A stretch of 64,000 nucleotides of DNA from Hemerocallis citrina (GCA_017893485.1 CM030362.1:257218744-257282743), one strand, 5' to 3'; positions 21,286-33,550 are shown, counted from the stretch's first letter. Numbers and translations: made by a program. Notes: generated by a model from the letters alone, not told the origin.

Positions 21286-22502
21286 TACTAAGATGTACAA
21301 AGACATCAAACAACATTTCTGGTGGTCAGGTTTGAAGCGGGATGTGGCTAAATTTGTGGCGAAGTGTGAGGTTTTGTCAGCAAGTCAAAGCCGAAAATCA
21401 GAGACTCGGAGGTCTATTACAGCCGTTACCTATTCCGGAATGGAAGTGGGATAACATCAGTATGGATTTCATCACGGGATTGCCTAAGAGTTCTAAAGGC
21501 AATGATGCGATTTGGGTTATAGTCGATCGACTAACCAAGTCCGCTCACTTTTTGGCGATGAAACTCACTGCTTCGATGGACAAATTGGCTGAGATGTATG
21601 TTGGCGAGATTGTCAGGCTTCATGGTGTTCCGTCAACTATTGTGTCTGATCGAGATGCGCGGTTTACTTCGCATTTCTGGAGGAGTCTTCAGACAGCTTT
21701 GGGTACCAAGACGGATTTCAGCGCTGCTTTTCATCCGCAAACCGATGGGCAGACCGAGAGAGTCAACCGTATTCTTGAGGATATGCTTCGGTGTTGTATA
21801 CTAGACTTTGGAGGTAGTTGGGAAAGGCATTTACCTTTGGTAGAGTTTGCCTACAACAACAATTTTCAGACTAGCATCGGGATGGCGCCGTACGAAGCTT
21901 TGTATGGCAGGAAGTGCATGACTCCTGTTTGTTGGTATGAAGTTGGGGAGCATCAGTTGTTTGGTCCTGAGCTTGTACAGCAAACCTCTGAGAAGATTGT
22001 TCTGATCAGGAAAAGGTTGGTGGAAGCTCAGAGTAGGCAGAAAAGCTATGCAGACAACCGGAGAAGGGACCTTGAGTTTGAGGTTGGTGACTTCGTCTTT
22101 CTGAAGGTATCACCCAGTAAAGGTGTGGTCCGATTTGGCAAAGGCGGGAAGTTAGCCCCGAGGTTTATAGGCCCGTACAAGATATTGAAAAGGATCGGAA
22201 AAACTGCTTACCGGCTTGAATTACCGGAAGAGTTATCTCAGGTGCACAATGTCTTTCATGTGTCTATGCTGAGAGGTTATATTCCAGATCCGAGTCATCG
22301 TTTGCCTGAAGTGCCGGAAGGTTTGCAGTTGGATCTGAATTACATCGAGTCTCCTGTTGAGATTGTTGATCGTCGAGAGAAAGTCTTGAGGAATAAGACG
22401 ATACCGATGGTCAAGGTAGTCTGGAGAAACCATTTGGTTGAGGAGGCTACTTGGGAGTCTGAGGAGAGGATGTTGAAGGACTATCCTGAGCTTTTTGCTT
22501 GA
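21286..22502 (+). pseudogene. pol: Tekay-1 Pol, second part: integrase and chromodomain
   Basis: Resumes the integrase finger ([11 protein letters not shown]) right after the hAT duplication. One extra T near 21372 breaks the frame inside the second half of the HHCC finger. From about 21376 the frame is open to the stop at 22500: integrase core ([25 protein letters not shown]), then the GPY/F-type module ([12 protein letters not shown]), and a C-terminal chromodomain ([15 protein letters not shown] to WESEERM). In chromoviruses the chromodomain directs insertion to heterochromatin. Stop and polypurine tract follow. Confidence 0.93.
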
Positions 22503-22589
22503 TTGTATTTTTGTATCTTTTTGTTCTTATGTGTGGGTTGTATGTCTGTTTCTCGCTCTTGACTGTAGTTCCGGGGACGGAACTATTCT

Positions 22590-22600
22590 AAGGAGGGAGT
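22590..22600 (+). other. Tekay-1 polypurine tract
   Basis: AAGGAGGGAGT immediately before the 3' LTR; primes plus-strand DNA synthesis. Confidence 0.85.
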
Positions 22601-22602
22601 GT

Positions 22603-25600
22603 TGTAATACCCTGATTTTTCAATTAATGAAAAATTATTTTATTTTGCACGTAGTGTGCACGTGCAATATTTTGGTTGAATTAAATCTTATAATTATTTT
22701 TATTGTGAAGTGTATAAATATTTAAATATGTGTTTTCAAATTATTTTATACAAAAGCCTTTCTTTAAATAAATTGAAAGCCTTATTTTAAAGCCTTTCTT
22801 AAAGCCCAAATTGTATTTTGTTTATTTTATTTTAAAATAACTATTTTGGCCCAAAACTAAAGCCCATGGACTAATCTATTTTTATTTAACTTGTCATGTA
22901 GAAGACAACTTAAAAACTATTTTATTTTTTATACAAAATTAAAATGTACAATTTTTAGGTCTAGTTGCATGCACGTGCACTACACGTACACGTGCAATAT
23001 GCACTTCTCCATGGAGGCCGGATTGCATCTTTTGGGAGGGAAACTCAAAATTTGAGTGGTAGTCATGGCATGGTGGTTATTTGGTTGTGGGTAGTTTTTG
23101 TAACTCCTACTTCCATCTTGGCCTTCCATCCTACAACCAACTAGTTAATCCTAGCCCTCCATTCTATTTGATTTCTAGTATAAATACCCCCTCCCATGGC
23201 TAGTATTCTTATGCAAATTATATCTTTCCAAACCTATAGTCTAATAGTATTATTTAGTAGTAAGTTGTGAGTTAAAAAGATTGAGAGAATTGTGTGGGAT
23301 TGTGTTGCTTTCAACAAGGAGAGAAGGGCCGGCTATCCAAGGAGAGGAGCTCGGGTTTGGTGTTCGTGGAGCTTGTGCGCGCATCGTCTAGGAGGAGGTG
23401 CATCTCGTTGCAAGGACTTTGTTGCTATTGTGTTGTTTTCTCTCCATACAAGGTGGGTTTGATTTTTCTTATTTCTAATTAGAAATGATGCATGAAAAAT
23501 ATTAATAAGAATACATTTTTTAATGGGAAAGTTAGTTCATAAATTGATTGGTATGTTAATGAACAACGTGCATGTGGTTCTATTGTTAAAATTGAGTTGT
23601 GGGTAAAAATTCTCCATGCTTATTAGAATGAATGATTGATAGTGGTTAAATTTCCTTAAGAATGATGCTAGTATGATATTGAGACATGATGCATGGAAAA
23701 TACTAATAAGAACGCTAGTTAAATTGGAAATTTGAAGCATGAAATTGATTAAGAAAGAGCACACTTTTGAAAAGAATAACTTTCTTGAATGTTTGAGTTG
23801 TGAACATGCTAATTGATAGGAGGTCACATATTTTGTGATGTACATGATTTGACTAGAAGCATATGTTGGTTTAATGAAACTACATTTGTTACTATCAAAG
23901 AACTACCCCCAAAGTTAGTAGTTTGAGTTTGTGTTAAATAGACCCTTTATGTTAATATGGGTACGAATAAATTCAATAAGAGTTGTATGTAGATAAATTA
24001 TTAAAATCAGTGGATTGATGTGAAATGTATTGTTAAAAAGATTAGAACACTATGGGCCAAAGAAACATCAAAAAGAGAGTGTTAGAATGTATAATTTGAA
24101 TTAAATGTGGGAAAATATGTTTTAATTATTACAAAAAATTATTTTAATCACACTGATATATAAATTATGTGAGGTAGGATTATTCTGGAGTTATACAGTA
24201 TATTTTGATGAGAGCAAAATGAAACAAAAGCTTGTTGAACATCGAAATGTTCTAAATAACAGAGAGCATAAGTTAAATGGATTCGAAACTATACATTTGA
24301 CAACTGAGCGCGTAGCTCAAGTGGTCTTGCGGTGCAGTTGGGTTCTCTGTGTTGAACGGTTTGAATCCCCTTAGCCGCATATATATATATCTCACTTTTT
24401 TGAAAACAAATAGAATACCGACCGAGAGTAATAAATACTCTTTAGCCCTTCCTTATACCGCTAGCACAGTTGGCCTATCGGCGGGTGCTCTTGGCTGTTT
24501 TCTCCGTGTGCCTGGGTTCGATTCCTACCCTCGGCATGTATGAAAAAATATTTTTTTTGGGTTTCCAGATGTCCAAAAATTGTGAAAAAATATGGTTATT
24601 CTCATAAAAATGTAAGGGATTTTATAAAGATGATTTGGGCATTATTTGAAAGAGAGAAACTATGGTTTGTGAATAAAGTACATAATTAGAGCTATGGTGC
24701 TAGAGTGTACACTTGTGAAAAATTATAGTGTATAAGAATAAAGTGAGATGAAGTATTAGAAGGTGATTTGGCAAAAAGAAACTTGGTTGTGTGATATACG
24801 CAATTTATTCTCACTTGAGAATAATGTGGGAAAAAAATATGAAGTATGAATATTCATTAATGAAGTGAATTTCAAATATGAAATTATTAATTAATAAAGT
24901 GCATGAGTTCATGTATGATTATGGATTAATGAACGAATTAGAGATCATGTTAATGAAAAAGAAATCCGTTGGTTATGAATATGAATTTTATGAGTCTCAA
25001 GTACTCATTGTGGAAATTGTGGATTGGAATTGAATTGGAAGAGTAGCTAAGTCTCCCCCGGCAGTTGGAGAGAAAACGAAATGAAATATGAAATTAGACC
25101 AAGGTTGGTCATGTCGAAATGAATGAATAAGTCCGGTTTAGTGGAGAGGCCAACCCTAGAGATTTAATTTTGTTCATGATTTTTGATAAAACTAAGGACT
25201 AGTACATAGTGGAGACGTGATGAAAGTAGAAGAAAAACACGAGTATGGGGGCCATCGGATTAGCGGTGTGAGACCGATCCACAGGCTGCCTGCTTGATGC
25301 GTCAAGACATGGCGTGGGCGCTACTCCAGAATTATCGTCCCGGTGGCGATGCTTGTGGGATGTTCGAGTGGCTATAAGTGGTGCCATCGTTCCATGGCGG
25401 AGGCTGAATTGTCCATAGGTTGCCTGCTCGATGCGTCGTGTCAGTGCGTGGGATTCCCCTCCAGGCTGCCTGGACATGGGATCATAGATCATAGGACATC
25501 TAAGACACTACCGTAGTTACAGTAGTAGATTAAGTCATAACGAGGGATTGAACCCTACAAAGATGAAGAACAAATAAGGGCTTGCCCTCGGACCTATGTA

Positions 25601-26083
25601 GTATGGGATGCATAGAATCCGAACAAGTGCGCATTAGTGTCATGTAATATAAATAAATGCATTAAGGACTAAGTGCACAATCACGACACGACATCAATAG
25701 GGTAGTCCCTTTAGTTTGAAATGTGATAAGTTTGTGTTTGCTAAATATGGAAAATTAAGTTTTACTATTTTCGGCATAGAGAGGATGGCCGTGTATAATG
25801 ATCGTCGGTTGAATAAACTGACGTACCCACAGTCTTATATGCAGGTAAATGGCATGTTAAAGATTAAAGAGGAATGGATGCTTAAAGACTATACCATGTT
25901 GTTGTACATTTATTTAATTGTTGTAAATTTTACTTCCGCCGTGCAAATGTAAAGTGTAATATTGATGTAAACTCTGATGTAAAGTGAAAAGTTTAAATTT
26001 TCCTTGTAAAATTGTACTAAAGAAAGCGGAAAGATCCTGTAGAACATCTCGAATTCAGTGTATTTGGGATTCGGGGCGTTACA
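22603..26083 (+). repeat. Tekay-1 3' LTR
   Basis: 3481 bp, aligned with the 5' LTR end to end with scattered single-base differences and few indels. It keeps G-boxes, TATA box, leader-donor sequence (GTGGGTTTG near 23453) and both tRNA-like modules (24306-24379 and 24465-24546). Confidence 0.93.
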
Positions 26084-26644
26084 ATTATCCCTGTTGCAAA
26101 ACTTGTTACACGGATACTATCATACAATATCATCCCTAAAACAGGGAGTTATGATCAGTATTACATGGAATTACAACAAGCCGTCTATGCAATATTCGGC
26201 AAAATCAATCTTAATTATGGTCGTATCATTTTTTCTAGACTTCAAAAGTCTCATTCTTCTTTTCTTCCTTTTGGTGCCCTACTTACTCGTGTCTTTTGTG
26301 CTTATGATGTCGATCTCAATTCAGAGACCAATGTAGTCAAGCATTATGAATGCTTTGATCGTGCAAGTTTAGCACGCATGAAGCTTCTTGCTTCTCCACC
26401 TAGGTCTACCACTAGGACTTCCCCCCAAGTTCCTTTAGCCACTTCAGTCCGTCCATCTTCTGCTTCTAGTTCTTCTCATCCTCGAGCAGATTTTGATGAT
26501 CCCCGCAGTATTTATAATGCTGTCAATTATCTCATGGATCGTCAAGATGTTCTTAAATCCCAAATTTCCCATCTTACTCACCTGTTCACTGCTCAATTTC
26601 CTCCTCCCTCTCAGGATGATGAAGATGACGAAGACGAAGATTAA
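26084..26644 (+). pseudogene. SIRE extra ORF, C-terminal part
   Basis: Continues, in register, the ORF cut at 10114 by Tekay-1. Shows YYMELQQAVYAIFGKIN and a Ser/Pro/Thr-rich linker, then a short helical stretch and a very acidic C terminus (QDDEDDEDED) before TAA. No transmembrane segment is visible. A capsid-associated or nucleic-acid role is as likely as an envelope role; I do not assign one. Confidence 0.7.
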
Positions 26645-26986
26645 TGAGTTCCTATTTTTTTCTTATTTTTTTTTTATTTTGTACTAGTTTGAACTAAGAC
26701 TAAGTTTCTATGAATACATTTTATGTTATTTGTTTGTGTGAAGTATTTCTTCTTCCCATTTTGTTTTTTTTTTATGCCAAAGGGGGAGAGAACATCCAAT
26801 ATCAGTTTTATATATATAAAGTCTCTTTATGTTAATTTTCTGTTGTATATGCATGCCTTGTATTTTTTTCGTTTAAGTTTTCACCTATGCATGGTGTATA
26901 TCTGATAGGGGGAGCATGTGAACACTTGTATTTTCTATTCCTTTTATTTTAAGCTGTTGTGTTGTCATCATCAAAAAGGGGGAGAA
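26645..26986 (+). other. SIRE 3' region with three polypurine tracts
   Basis: Non-coding T-rich DNA with three similar purine tracts: AAAGGGGGAGAG at 26779-26790, AGGGGGA at 26907-26913, and AAAAAGGGGGAGAA at 26973-26986 next to the LTR. Only the last is placed to prime the LTR; multiple tracts are reported for SIRE-lineage elements. Confidence 0.8.
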
Positions 26987-27870
26987 TGTTGATTCTTGAT
27001 TTTGATGATGACAACACAATGCAAAGTTTGTTGTGCTATTCTTCATATAATTGCAGGTTGTATCAAAATTTATCATATATGATACACAAAGGCCTCACAG
27101 AAAATTGATCAAGCAAGTCACAATTTTCTAAAGCTGAACAATGATCAAGCAAAGCTCCAAATAAAGACAATGGCTAAAGCTTCACTCAAGACTCAAGACT
27201 CAAGTCAAGACCAAAGCTTCAATGTCTTATATTTTTGTCTTGTAAAATTTAATTTTCTCTTTATTGAGTCTTAGATTGATGTACAACCTTGTCACACACA
27301 CACACACTCACACATAATTTTTATAACTGTGTGTTTTACAAAATCTAAAGGTCGAAACAGCTTGAACTAGATCAGCTGTTTAGTACCAGTCGACTTCCGT
27401 GCAGAACCAGTTGACTGAATTGTACAAAACTATCTGATCTTCTTCAAACTCTGACCAGTCGACTCATAACGGCAACCCAGTCGACAGTTCAAGTCATTTC
27501 GACAATTTACTGGTTTCAAAACTTGTTTTTTTCGAATTTAAAATCTCTTATCTGTTATTATCCGTTGTTAAACAGTTGTAAGAACTGTTTTTTACAACGT
27601 CCAGGGATTCTAATCTATAAATAGAGCCTTAGAATCACCATGGAAAAGTTCCAAACATTTTTGAGAAAAAAAGTTTAAGTTTTGTGCCTTCAAGAAAAAA
27701 AAGTTTTCGAATTCACTAAGTCTTAATTGTCGATTCAGTCGACTGGTTTATCTATTCAAGTCGACTGATCAGAAGAAAAATTTAATTCCGCTTTTATTGT
27801 TTATAAAATACTATTTACCCCCCCCCCCCCCCCCTTCTAGTGTTTCTTGCCTTGCCTAGGGGATCCAATA
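26987..27870 (+). repeat. SIRE 3' LTR (internally deleted)
   Basis: 884 bp versus 1441 bp in the 5' LTR. Starts TGTTGATTC, keeps the TATA box at 27616. It lacks the segment corresponding to about 4834-5406; the junction shares TCTT with both sides. It contains a run of about 18 C near 27819-27836 and ends TA instead of CA, followed by the GGTGG target duplication. Confidence 0.9.
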
Positions 27871-28245
27871 GGTGGGCCTACCGTCCCCCACTTGATTACT
27901 TACAACGAAGAGCAAAACTCAAACGAGCTTCGCGGCAACTTGGACCTTATCGATGAGATCCGTGAGAGATCCTCCATTCGGCAAGAAACCTATTGACGTA
28001 GGATCAAGCAATCCTACAACAAGAGAGTCCGTCCTACTAATCTCAAAGAAGGGGACCTGGTGCTCAGAAATCTATCAATTTCTTTCCCCAACAAGAAAGG
28101 CAAGTTGGCACCCAACAGGGAAGGACCATACAGGATCTCCAAAGTTGTCTGCCCTGATGCTTATCAATTTGAAGATCCGGGGGGCAAGAGGGTGTCGAGG
28201 ATATGGAATGCAGAGCACTTGTTGAAGTATCAAGAGGGTGTTTAA
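27871..28245 (+). pseudogene. pol: Tat/Grande-type integrase C-terminal fragment
   Basis: Continuation of the integrase cut at 4097 by the SIRE insertion. Shows the family's C-terminal pattern (RQETY, KQSYNKRVRP, KEGDLVLRN, KLAPNREGPYRI, IWNAEHLLKYQ) and ends in TAA at 28243. It has a frameshift near 27895 and a TGA in the region encoding QETY. The GPY/F-like PNREGPYRI is intact. Confidence 0.87.
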
Positions 28246-28425
28246 ACACCGCTCCAAGCAACTTCTCGTAGAGCGTTCTTAAAACATTTTGAAGCTTGTT
28301 TCTTTTCTTTATTAAGTGTAATAATGGCTCACAACTCAGAAGCATTCACTTAATAGTTGTTTTTAATAAAAAGCAGTTCTCTCTCTTAGAAAAACTATTA
28401 TCTTAATATCCTTCCACCGAGCGCA

Positions 28426-28885
28426 TACTCTCTAAACGATAAGTTCGGAGTCCAACACTTGGTTCGATGCAACTTTTTCTACTTTCAAATGAGCAAGCAC
28501 AAAATAGCTCACCATTTGCTCCTACAACTGTTGATACTCTCTAAACGACAAGTTTAGAGTCCAACACTTGGTTCGATGCAACTTTTGCTACCTGGAAACG
28601 AGTGAGTACAAAGTAGCTCACCATTCTGAATTACTCCTGCAACCATTGATACTCTCTAAATGACAAGTTCGGAGTCCAACACTTGGTTCGATGCAACTTT
28701 TGCTACTTGCAAACGAGCGAGTACAAAGTTGCTCACCATTCAGAATTGCTCCTACAACTCTTGTTACTCTCTTAACAACAAGTTCGGAGTACAACTCTTG
28801 GTTCGATGCCGATTTAGCTACTTGCGAACGAGCAAGTACCAAGTACCTCATCATTCGGAATTGCTCCCACAACTGTTGGTACTCT
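28426..28885. repeat. Tandem repeat of about 115 bp, four copies, 3' of Tat pol
   Basis: Units start near 28426, 28535, 28651 and 28766 with ACTCTCTAAACGACAAGTTC and contain CCAACACTTGGTTCGATGCA and TAGCTCACCATT. Copies differ by substitutions and small indels. It lies in the untranslated region after pol, the known hypervariable zone of Tat/Ogre elements. Confidence 0.88.
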
Positions 28886-30061
28886 TGCGAACATTAACGA
28901 AACATAAATTCTCACAAGAAGCTCAAAAAATGAGTGTATTATTTCATCAAAATTTGAGGTACAAGTCTAATTGTAGACCAAAAACTTTCTTTATTTCATC
29001 AAGATTTAAGATGCAAGACTCATATGAAATGAAGACTACAAGATTACAAAATTTCTCCCTAGCCCCTCCTAGGGAACGTGATACTTCTATTAAGCGATAC
29101 TCGGGGTCGGCGAGCGCTGTGTTACTGTCACCTCATTTCCATAGAAGTCTCCAAGGTCGATAGCACCTAGGAGCCTAACAGTTACCCCGACGGATGCTCC
29201 GCTCGACGAGCTAGCCACCCCGATTTGCGCATCCCAAGGGTGTCTCAAGACAGGGGGCGAACGAAGCGCTAACTCGTGGAATGACCTTCCTTGGGTGTAC
29301 TCACCCAGAGGGCGGGAAGTGCTTCTGACATTACTCCCCTCAGAAAGCCATCACAGATGAAGGTTCTCCACCTCTAGCTCTACGATCCGCTCCTTCAGTG
29401 AGTCGTCCTGTCACTTTGACCTTCAGGTGAGGCATTTGGCTCGAGCTGCCCCTATGAGAAGCCTCGGAGATAGCCCTTCCGAAGGTGCGCCGTCTCCAGA
29501 CTCTTCTCGAGCACCACGTTCTTTAACTCGTCTCTCTCAGAGCTCACGTCGAATAAAAAGTGACGAAGGAACTTGAGTCTCAGGCCATGGCTGACGGCAA
29601 TCAAGGGACATGTCTCCTCACCGTTCAGAGGGAACTTCGTGAAACCTCTGCTCGAGGCGCTTCATCTCGATTTCTCGACGAGCCAAGGTCAGCTTTAGAT
29701 GACCTAGCTCCCGCTCGGCCCTGCATCTCCCGAGACTGAGCTAGCCCCAACTTGGCGACACCCAGATTATACCAGAGACGAGACACCTCGCTGATCTGTG
29801 AAAGTCGAACAAAAAAAAGGGAGCGTGAATGTTTAAGTCCGAAGAACCAACATGGCAACACTGCACCTAAACAAAGCTACTGAGACAGCTCGGAAGTAGA
29901 GCAAACCCACAAAAGTTTCGAAGCCACACAACACTTGTCTAAAAAAAAAGCGGAGAAGAAAACATTTTCATTAAAATTCAACGTGTACAAGAAGCGGTGG
30001 CTAGTCCTCAATTAGGCAACATTTCATGACATTCAAAACAGAAATATGAACTACAACAAGG
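28886..30061. other. Tat 3' untranslated region, with a possible minus-strand coiled-coil relic
   Basis: No intact gene. Between about 29625 and 29760 the minus strand can be read as a Glu/Arg/Leu-rich helix (LARREIEMKRLEQRF), resembling the coiled-coil part of the antisense gene upstream; it may be a decayed last exon or a duplicate. The rest shows nothing I can name. Confidence 0.4.
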
Positions 30062-30663
30062 TTAAGGGCGAACCTCTTTAGCGTGATCCCCGGTCGCCGA
30101 GGGCTCCGACCCTTGTGTGGCAGCGACGATCGCCAGGGGCATTACCTCCGCATCGGCCTCTACCTCTGCCTCGTCGACCCCTACCTTGACCATGTCGACC
30201 TCATCATCTTCGTCATCCTCTTCGAAGGCATCGTCGAACCCAGGGACAGGGTCAGAGAACATGCACCATCCGACGCAGTTTACCTCCGAGTAAGCCTCCT
30301 TTACTTGCGCGATTGTGCGAGCATAGGCCTTCGCCATATTGACGGCGAGGTACCCCTTCGCCCTCTCCATCGCTTCAGCCTCGGCCTACTTAGCCGCGAC
30401 AAACCTAGCGGCAGCAATAGCGTCCTCCTTGTCCTTTGCCGCCAGCTCTTTCTGTTGGAGCAGCAGAGCGTTGTCAGCCCGAGCTTTGCCACAACACTCT
30501 CGAGATGCTCCAACCTTACAGCTTTCGCCTCAGTTTCAACCCTCAACTGCTCGAGGTCCTTGGTAATCCGAGCTTTCTCTGCCCGAGCCCGGTCGGTCTC
30601 CTGCTTCAGATCTTTCTCTAGTTCAGTCATCTTCTCCATCAGATGACCGAAGTGGCAAGTTAT
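30062..30663 (-). pseudogene. Tat antisense gene, last visible exon (coiled coil, acidic tail)
   Basis: Opens after a strong acceptor (TTCTTTTTCGCAG) at 30664-30665 with a helical, charged segment (MTELEKDLKQETDRARAEK) and ends in an acidic region (DDAFEEDDEDDEVDM) with stop at 30062. One frameshift and a stop separate the coiled-coil part (about 30480-30663) from the tail (30062-30370). Gypsy elements of the Tat/Grande group are known for an antisense gene in this position; its protein function is not established. Confidence 0.65.
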
Positions 30664-30749
30664 CTGCGAAAAAGAAGGCGGAGCGCCACGAAAAACTCGA
30701 AAAGAGTAAATAATAAAAGGTGAAAACCACAAGTCAATAATAGGCTTAC

Positions 30750-31204
30750 CGACACCACCGCTCGTACGATCTTAAGCGCATCATCACCAACGCCGCCGGC
30801 ATCCATGGCAGCCCTGTTCTTCAGCGTAGCAAGGTGCCGAACGACTTTCATTCTGAACGAAGAGTCCCCTGAGAAACCCATCGAGCTTGCGGACCTGCTA
30901 GTCCGGGACGAAAATCTTCTTGTGCTCCTCAGTCAGGAACACCTTGCCCTCGACCATCAACGGTAGGGACTCCAAACCCAAAGCCATGGCTAAGGGGAAG
31001 GCCCCAGCCTCAGCCGAAGCCGACATCGCTGTGGGGGTCCACGGCAACTGAACAACTGCAGCCTACACCGCTGCCTGCTCCACAGCAGTAGCGACAGTCT
31101 TCACCCTCGTCGGGATACCTTGGAGACCACCCTTTTCCTCTTCCTCGGGGCCTTGCTGCCCAAGACCCCATGCTGTGCCAACATGTCCTCGAAGTTCACA
31201 GCTT
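30750..31204 (-). pseudogene. Tat antisense gene, internal exon
   Basis: Bounded by acceptor GTTGTTGCAG (31205-31206) and donor GTGTCG|GTAAGCC (30749-30748). Its start encodes VNFEDMLAQHG followed by a Lys/Arg-rich stretch. Both flanking introns (31205-31289, 85 nt, and 30664-30749, 86 nt) are small plant-type introns. Several lesions interrupt the frame. Confidence 0.6.
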
Positions 31205-31289
31205 CTGCAACAACAAAAAAGAAAGCTAAGCACGAGTAAAGCCAGACTCATGAAGAAGGGGAACACGAGGCTAAAAATAAACCGCATAC

Positions 31290-31757
31290 TAGGGTTTATA
31301 AGGCTGAGACCCCCCTTGAAGAGCACCTCCTCGGTCAGGTCCCTCCAATCAAACTTCGGCCGATCGAGGAGCGTCCGAACCATCTCGTCTTCATCAGGGC
31401 TGAGCACCGGGCTCTCTCTCACCCTCCTCTAGACTTCTTCGACCCAAGTCGTCGGGATGACCCACGGCTCTCGACTCCGGACAAGGAAGTACTTGTCCCT
31501 CCAATGCTTTATCGAGTCGGGGCAGCTGACAAGCTTGGCACCATGCCTCAGGAGCCAGGTAGAACCTAAACTCCGACTTATGTTGTTGATGAACCCGGTA
31601 TACGGTTCGCAGCACCCTCAACTCCCGCTTGAGCCCCGCCACTTGGCAGTGAAGGATGAATCCGTTGATCAGCCTCTACACGTTCGGCATGTACAGGACG
31701 GGGCTAATCCTAAACCATCGCAATACGTCGATGACAAAGGGATGAAGAGGGAGCCAC
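31290..31757 (-). pseudogene. Tat antisense gene, exon with putative gypsy-type transposon domain
   Basis: Encodes the conserved block with GLKRELRVLRTVYRVHQQHK, YLAPEAWC and, after a frameshift near 31560, a segment equivalent to REPWVIPTTW, then LTEEVLFKGGLSLINP before the donor at 31289. This matches what I recall of the putative gypsy-type transposon family (Transposase_28-like). It was cut from its N-terminal half by the Tekay-2 insertion at 31758; the missing part continues at 43446. Confidence 0.7.
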
Positions 31758-33303
31758 TGTAACACCCCGAATTCCAAATACACCTGAATTCGAGATTCCA
31801 CAGGATCTTTTCACTTCTTTCGTACAATTTACAACGAATTTAAAACTTTTTTACTTTACATCAGAGTTACAATTGAATCTTTACACTTTACAGCGGAAGC
31901 AAAATTACAACATTTATATGAATTGAAATTACAACAACATTTGAATAATCTCTAAGCATCAGTTCTCCTTTAATCTTTATCATGCCATTTATCCTGCATA
32001 CAAAACTGTGGGTACGTCAATTTATTCAACCGAAGAATATTATACACGGCCATCGTCTCTATGCCGAAAACAGTATAATGATTTTCCATACTTAACAAAC
32101 ACAAACTTGATCACATATCAAACTAAGGGGAATATCCTATTGATGTCGTGTTGTGATTGTGCACTGTCCTTAATACAGTTATTTATATTATGTGACACTA
32201 ATGTGCACTTGTTCGGATTCTATGCATCCCATACTACATAGGTCCGAGGGCAAGCCTCTTAATCGTTCTTCATCTTATAGGATTCAATCCCTCGTCATGA
32301 CTTAATCTACTACTGTAACTACGGTAAGTATCCTAGATGTTCTATGAGTAACAAGCTCATGTACAGAAAACCTGGAGGAGAATCTCACTTCATGTCACGA
32401 CGCATCGTGAAGACAACCTATGGACAATTCAGCCTCCTTCATGGCACACGATCCTCTCGCAGTCACCAAACACCCCACAAGCGTCGCCAAGATCCTGATA
32501 ATTCCGGAGCAGTGCCCACGTTATGTCACGACGCCTCGTGAAGACAAACTGTGAATCACACCCACATCGTAGACTCGAGGTCCTCATACTCGTGTTTTTC
32601 TCTCACTTTCATCACCTCTTCACTATGTACTAATCCTTAATTTGATGAAATCATGAACAAAAACAATCTCTTAGAGTCAGGACTCTCACTAATACCGGTC
32701 TTATTTCTTTCATTTCACAATGACCCAAACTTGGTCTTTTCAATTTCAATTATCACGTCTCTTTTCTTTCAATTGCCGGTGTGAGTCTTGGCTACACCCT
32801 AATTCTCAATTTCAATTCACAAATCACATATTGAGTTATCATACTCAAAAGTCTCCGTTCCACAAAAATGATTTCAAAATTTCATACATGGAATCCAAAT
32901 CATGCATTTCATAATCAACATTCATTTTCACATCAAGTTCATATTACGAAACATCTCGTCAAATTGAATATTCTCAAAATCACCATTGTTACGCTATTCT
33001 TTGAGAAAATAACCCATATATGAAAATCACATTTTTATTTCCTTTCCATCAATTCTTCTTTTTAATACTTATCTTAACCACCTCGTGAAATCACACATTT
33101 TTTATGAAATTATACGAGCGAGAAACCATAGTTTCCGAATGCAATTTTATCTCAAAAATACATTTTATTCTAGTCCAATAACTCCCAATAAATTTTCATA
33201 GGTTGTACATAATTTTAAAACAATAAAGGCAATTTTTTTTTCAGAATATTTGCAAATCAAGAAACTCCCAAAAATAGAATTTAAAAAAAGAATTTATAAT
33301 TTC

Positions 33304-33386
33304 TGGCCATAACCAGAATCGAACCCACAACCTCAGAGAAGACAGCCGCATACGCCAACCACCAGACCGAGGCGTGCTAGCAACAA
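33304..33386 (-). other. tRNA-like module B in Tekay-2 3' LTR
   Basis: B-box GGTTCGATTCT on the minus strand (33325-33315) preceded by an A-box-like GGTCTGGTGGTTGG near 33355-33370 and by GCTAGCAC, which also precedes module B in Tekay-1. More degraded than module A; in the 5' LTR the B-box is mutated. Confidence 0.5.
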
Positions 33387-33456
33387 GAAAGGGAGACAGA
33401 GAGTTATATACTCTCTGTTCGGGTTTGAGGTATTTTTCAACTCGCACGCAAAAGAA

Positions 33457-33550
33457 GGTGCACACAGGGTATCGAACCAGCGACCACAGAGCCACGCACC
33501 ATGCTACAGTAACGCCAGAAAGGCTCACCGACCACTTGAGCTATGAGCTC
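33457..33550 (-). other. tRNA-like module A in Tekay-2 3' LTR
   Basis: A-box TAGCTCAAGTGG (33543-33532) identical to that of Tekay-1 module A; B-box GGTTCGATACC (33478-33468), 65 bases apart. Copy in the 5' LTR at 41834-41927. Confidence 0.58.

Larger units (their letters stand above)
10115..26083 (+). mobile_element. Tekay-1: Ty3/gypsy Tekay (Del-type) chromovirus, interrupted by a hAT
   Basis: LTRs of about 3.48 kb at both ends, primer site, an extra pre-gag ORF, gag, pol with C-terminal chromodomain, and a polypurine tract. Target duplications ATTAC (10110-10114) and ATTAT (26084-26088) differ by one base. It lies in the SIRE extra ORF in the same orientation. The two LTRs look nearly identical by eye, pointing to a fairly recent insertion. 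A 3825-bp hAT transposon splits the integrase. Confidence 0.93.
4098..27870 (+). mobile_element. SIRE/Maximus-type Ty1/copia retrotransposon, interrupted by Tekay-1
   Basis: Two LTRs (4098-5538 and 26987-27870), an initiator tRNA-Met primer site, copia gene order (gag, integrase before reverse transcriptase), an extra ORF after pol and polypurine tracts identify a SIRE-lineage copia. Target duplications GGTGG lie at 4093-4097 and 27871-27875. The element is inserted in sense orientation in the Tat integrase and is itself split at 10114/26084 by Tekay-1. It is defective: two stops and a frameshift in gag-pol, RNase H deleted, and the 3' LTR shortened. Confidence 0.9.

Noticed and set aside
9637..26644. 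Envelope protein for the SIRE extra ORF
   Set aside because: No signal peptide, membrane segment or coiled-coil fusion pattern could be seen, so only the position is env-like.
27819..27836. Poly-C run as a structured regulatory element
   Set aside because: Single homopolymer present in only one of the two LTRs; more likely slippage or an assembly artefact.
32720..32914. 64-codon frame in the Tekay-2 LTR, identical in frame at 41097-41291
   Set aside because: LTR duplication explains the pair; it is antisense to the element and has low-complexity composition.
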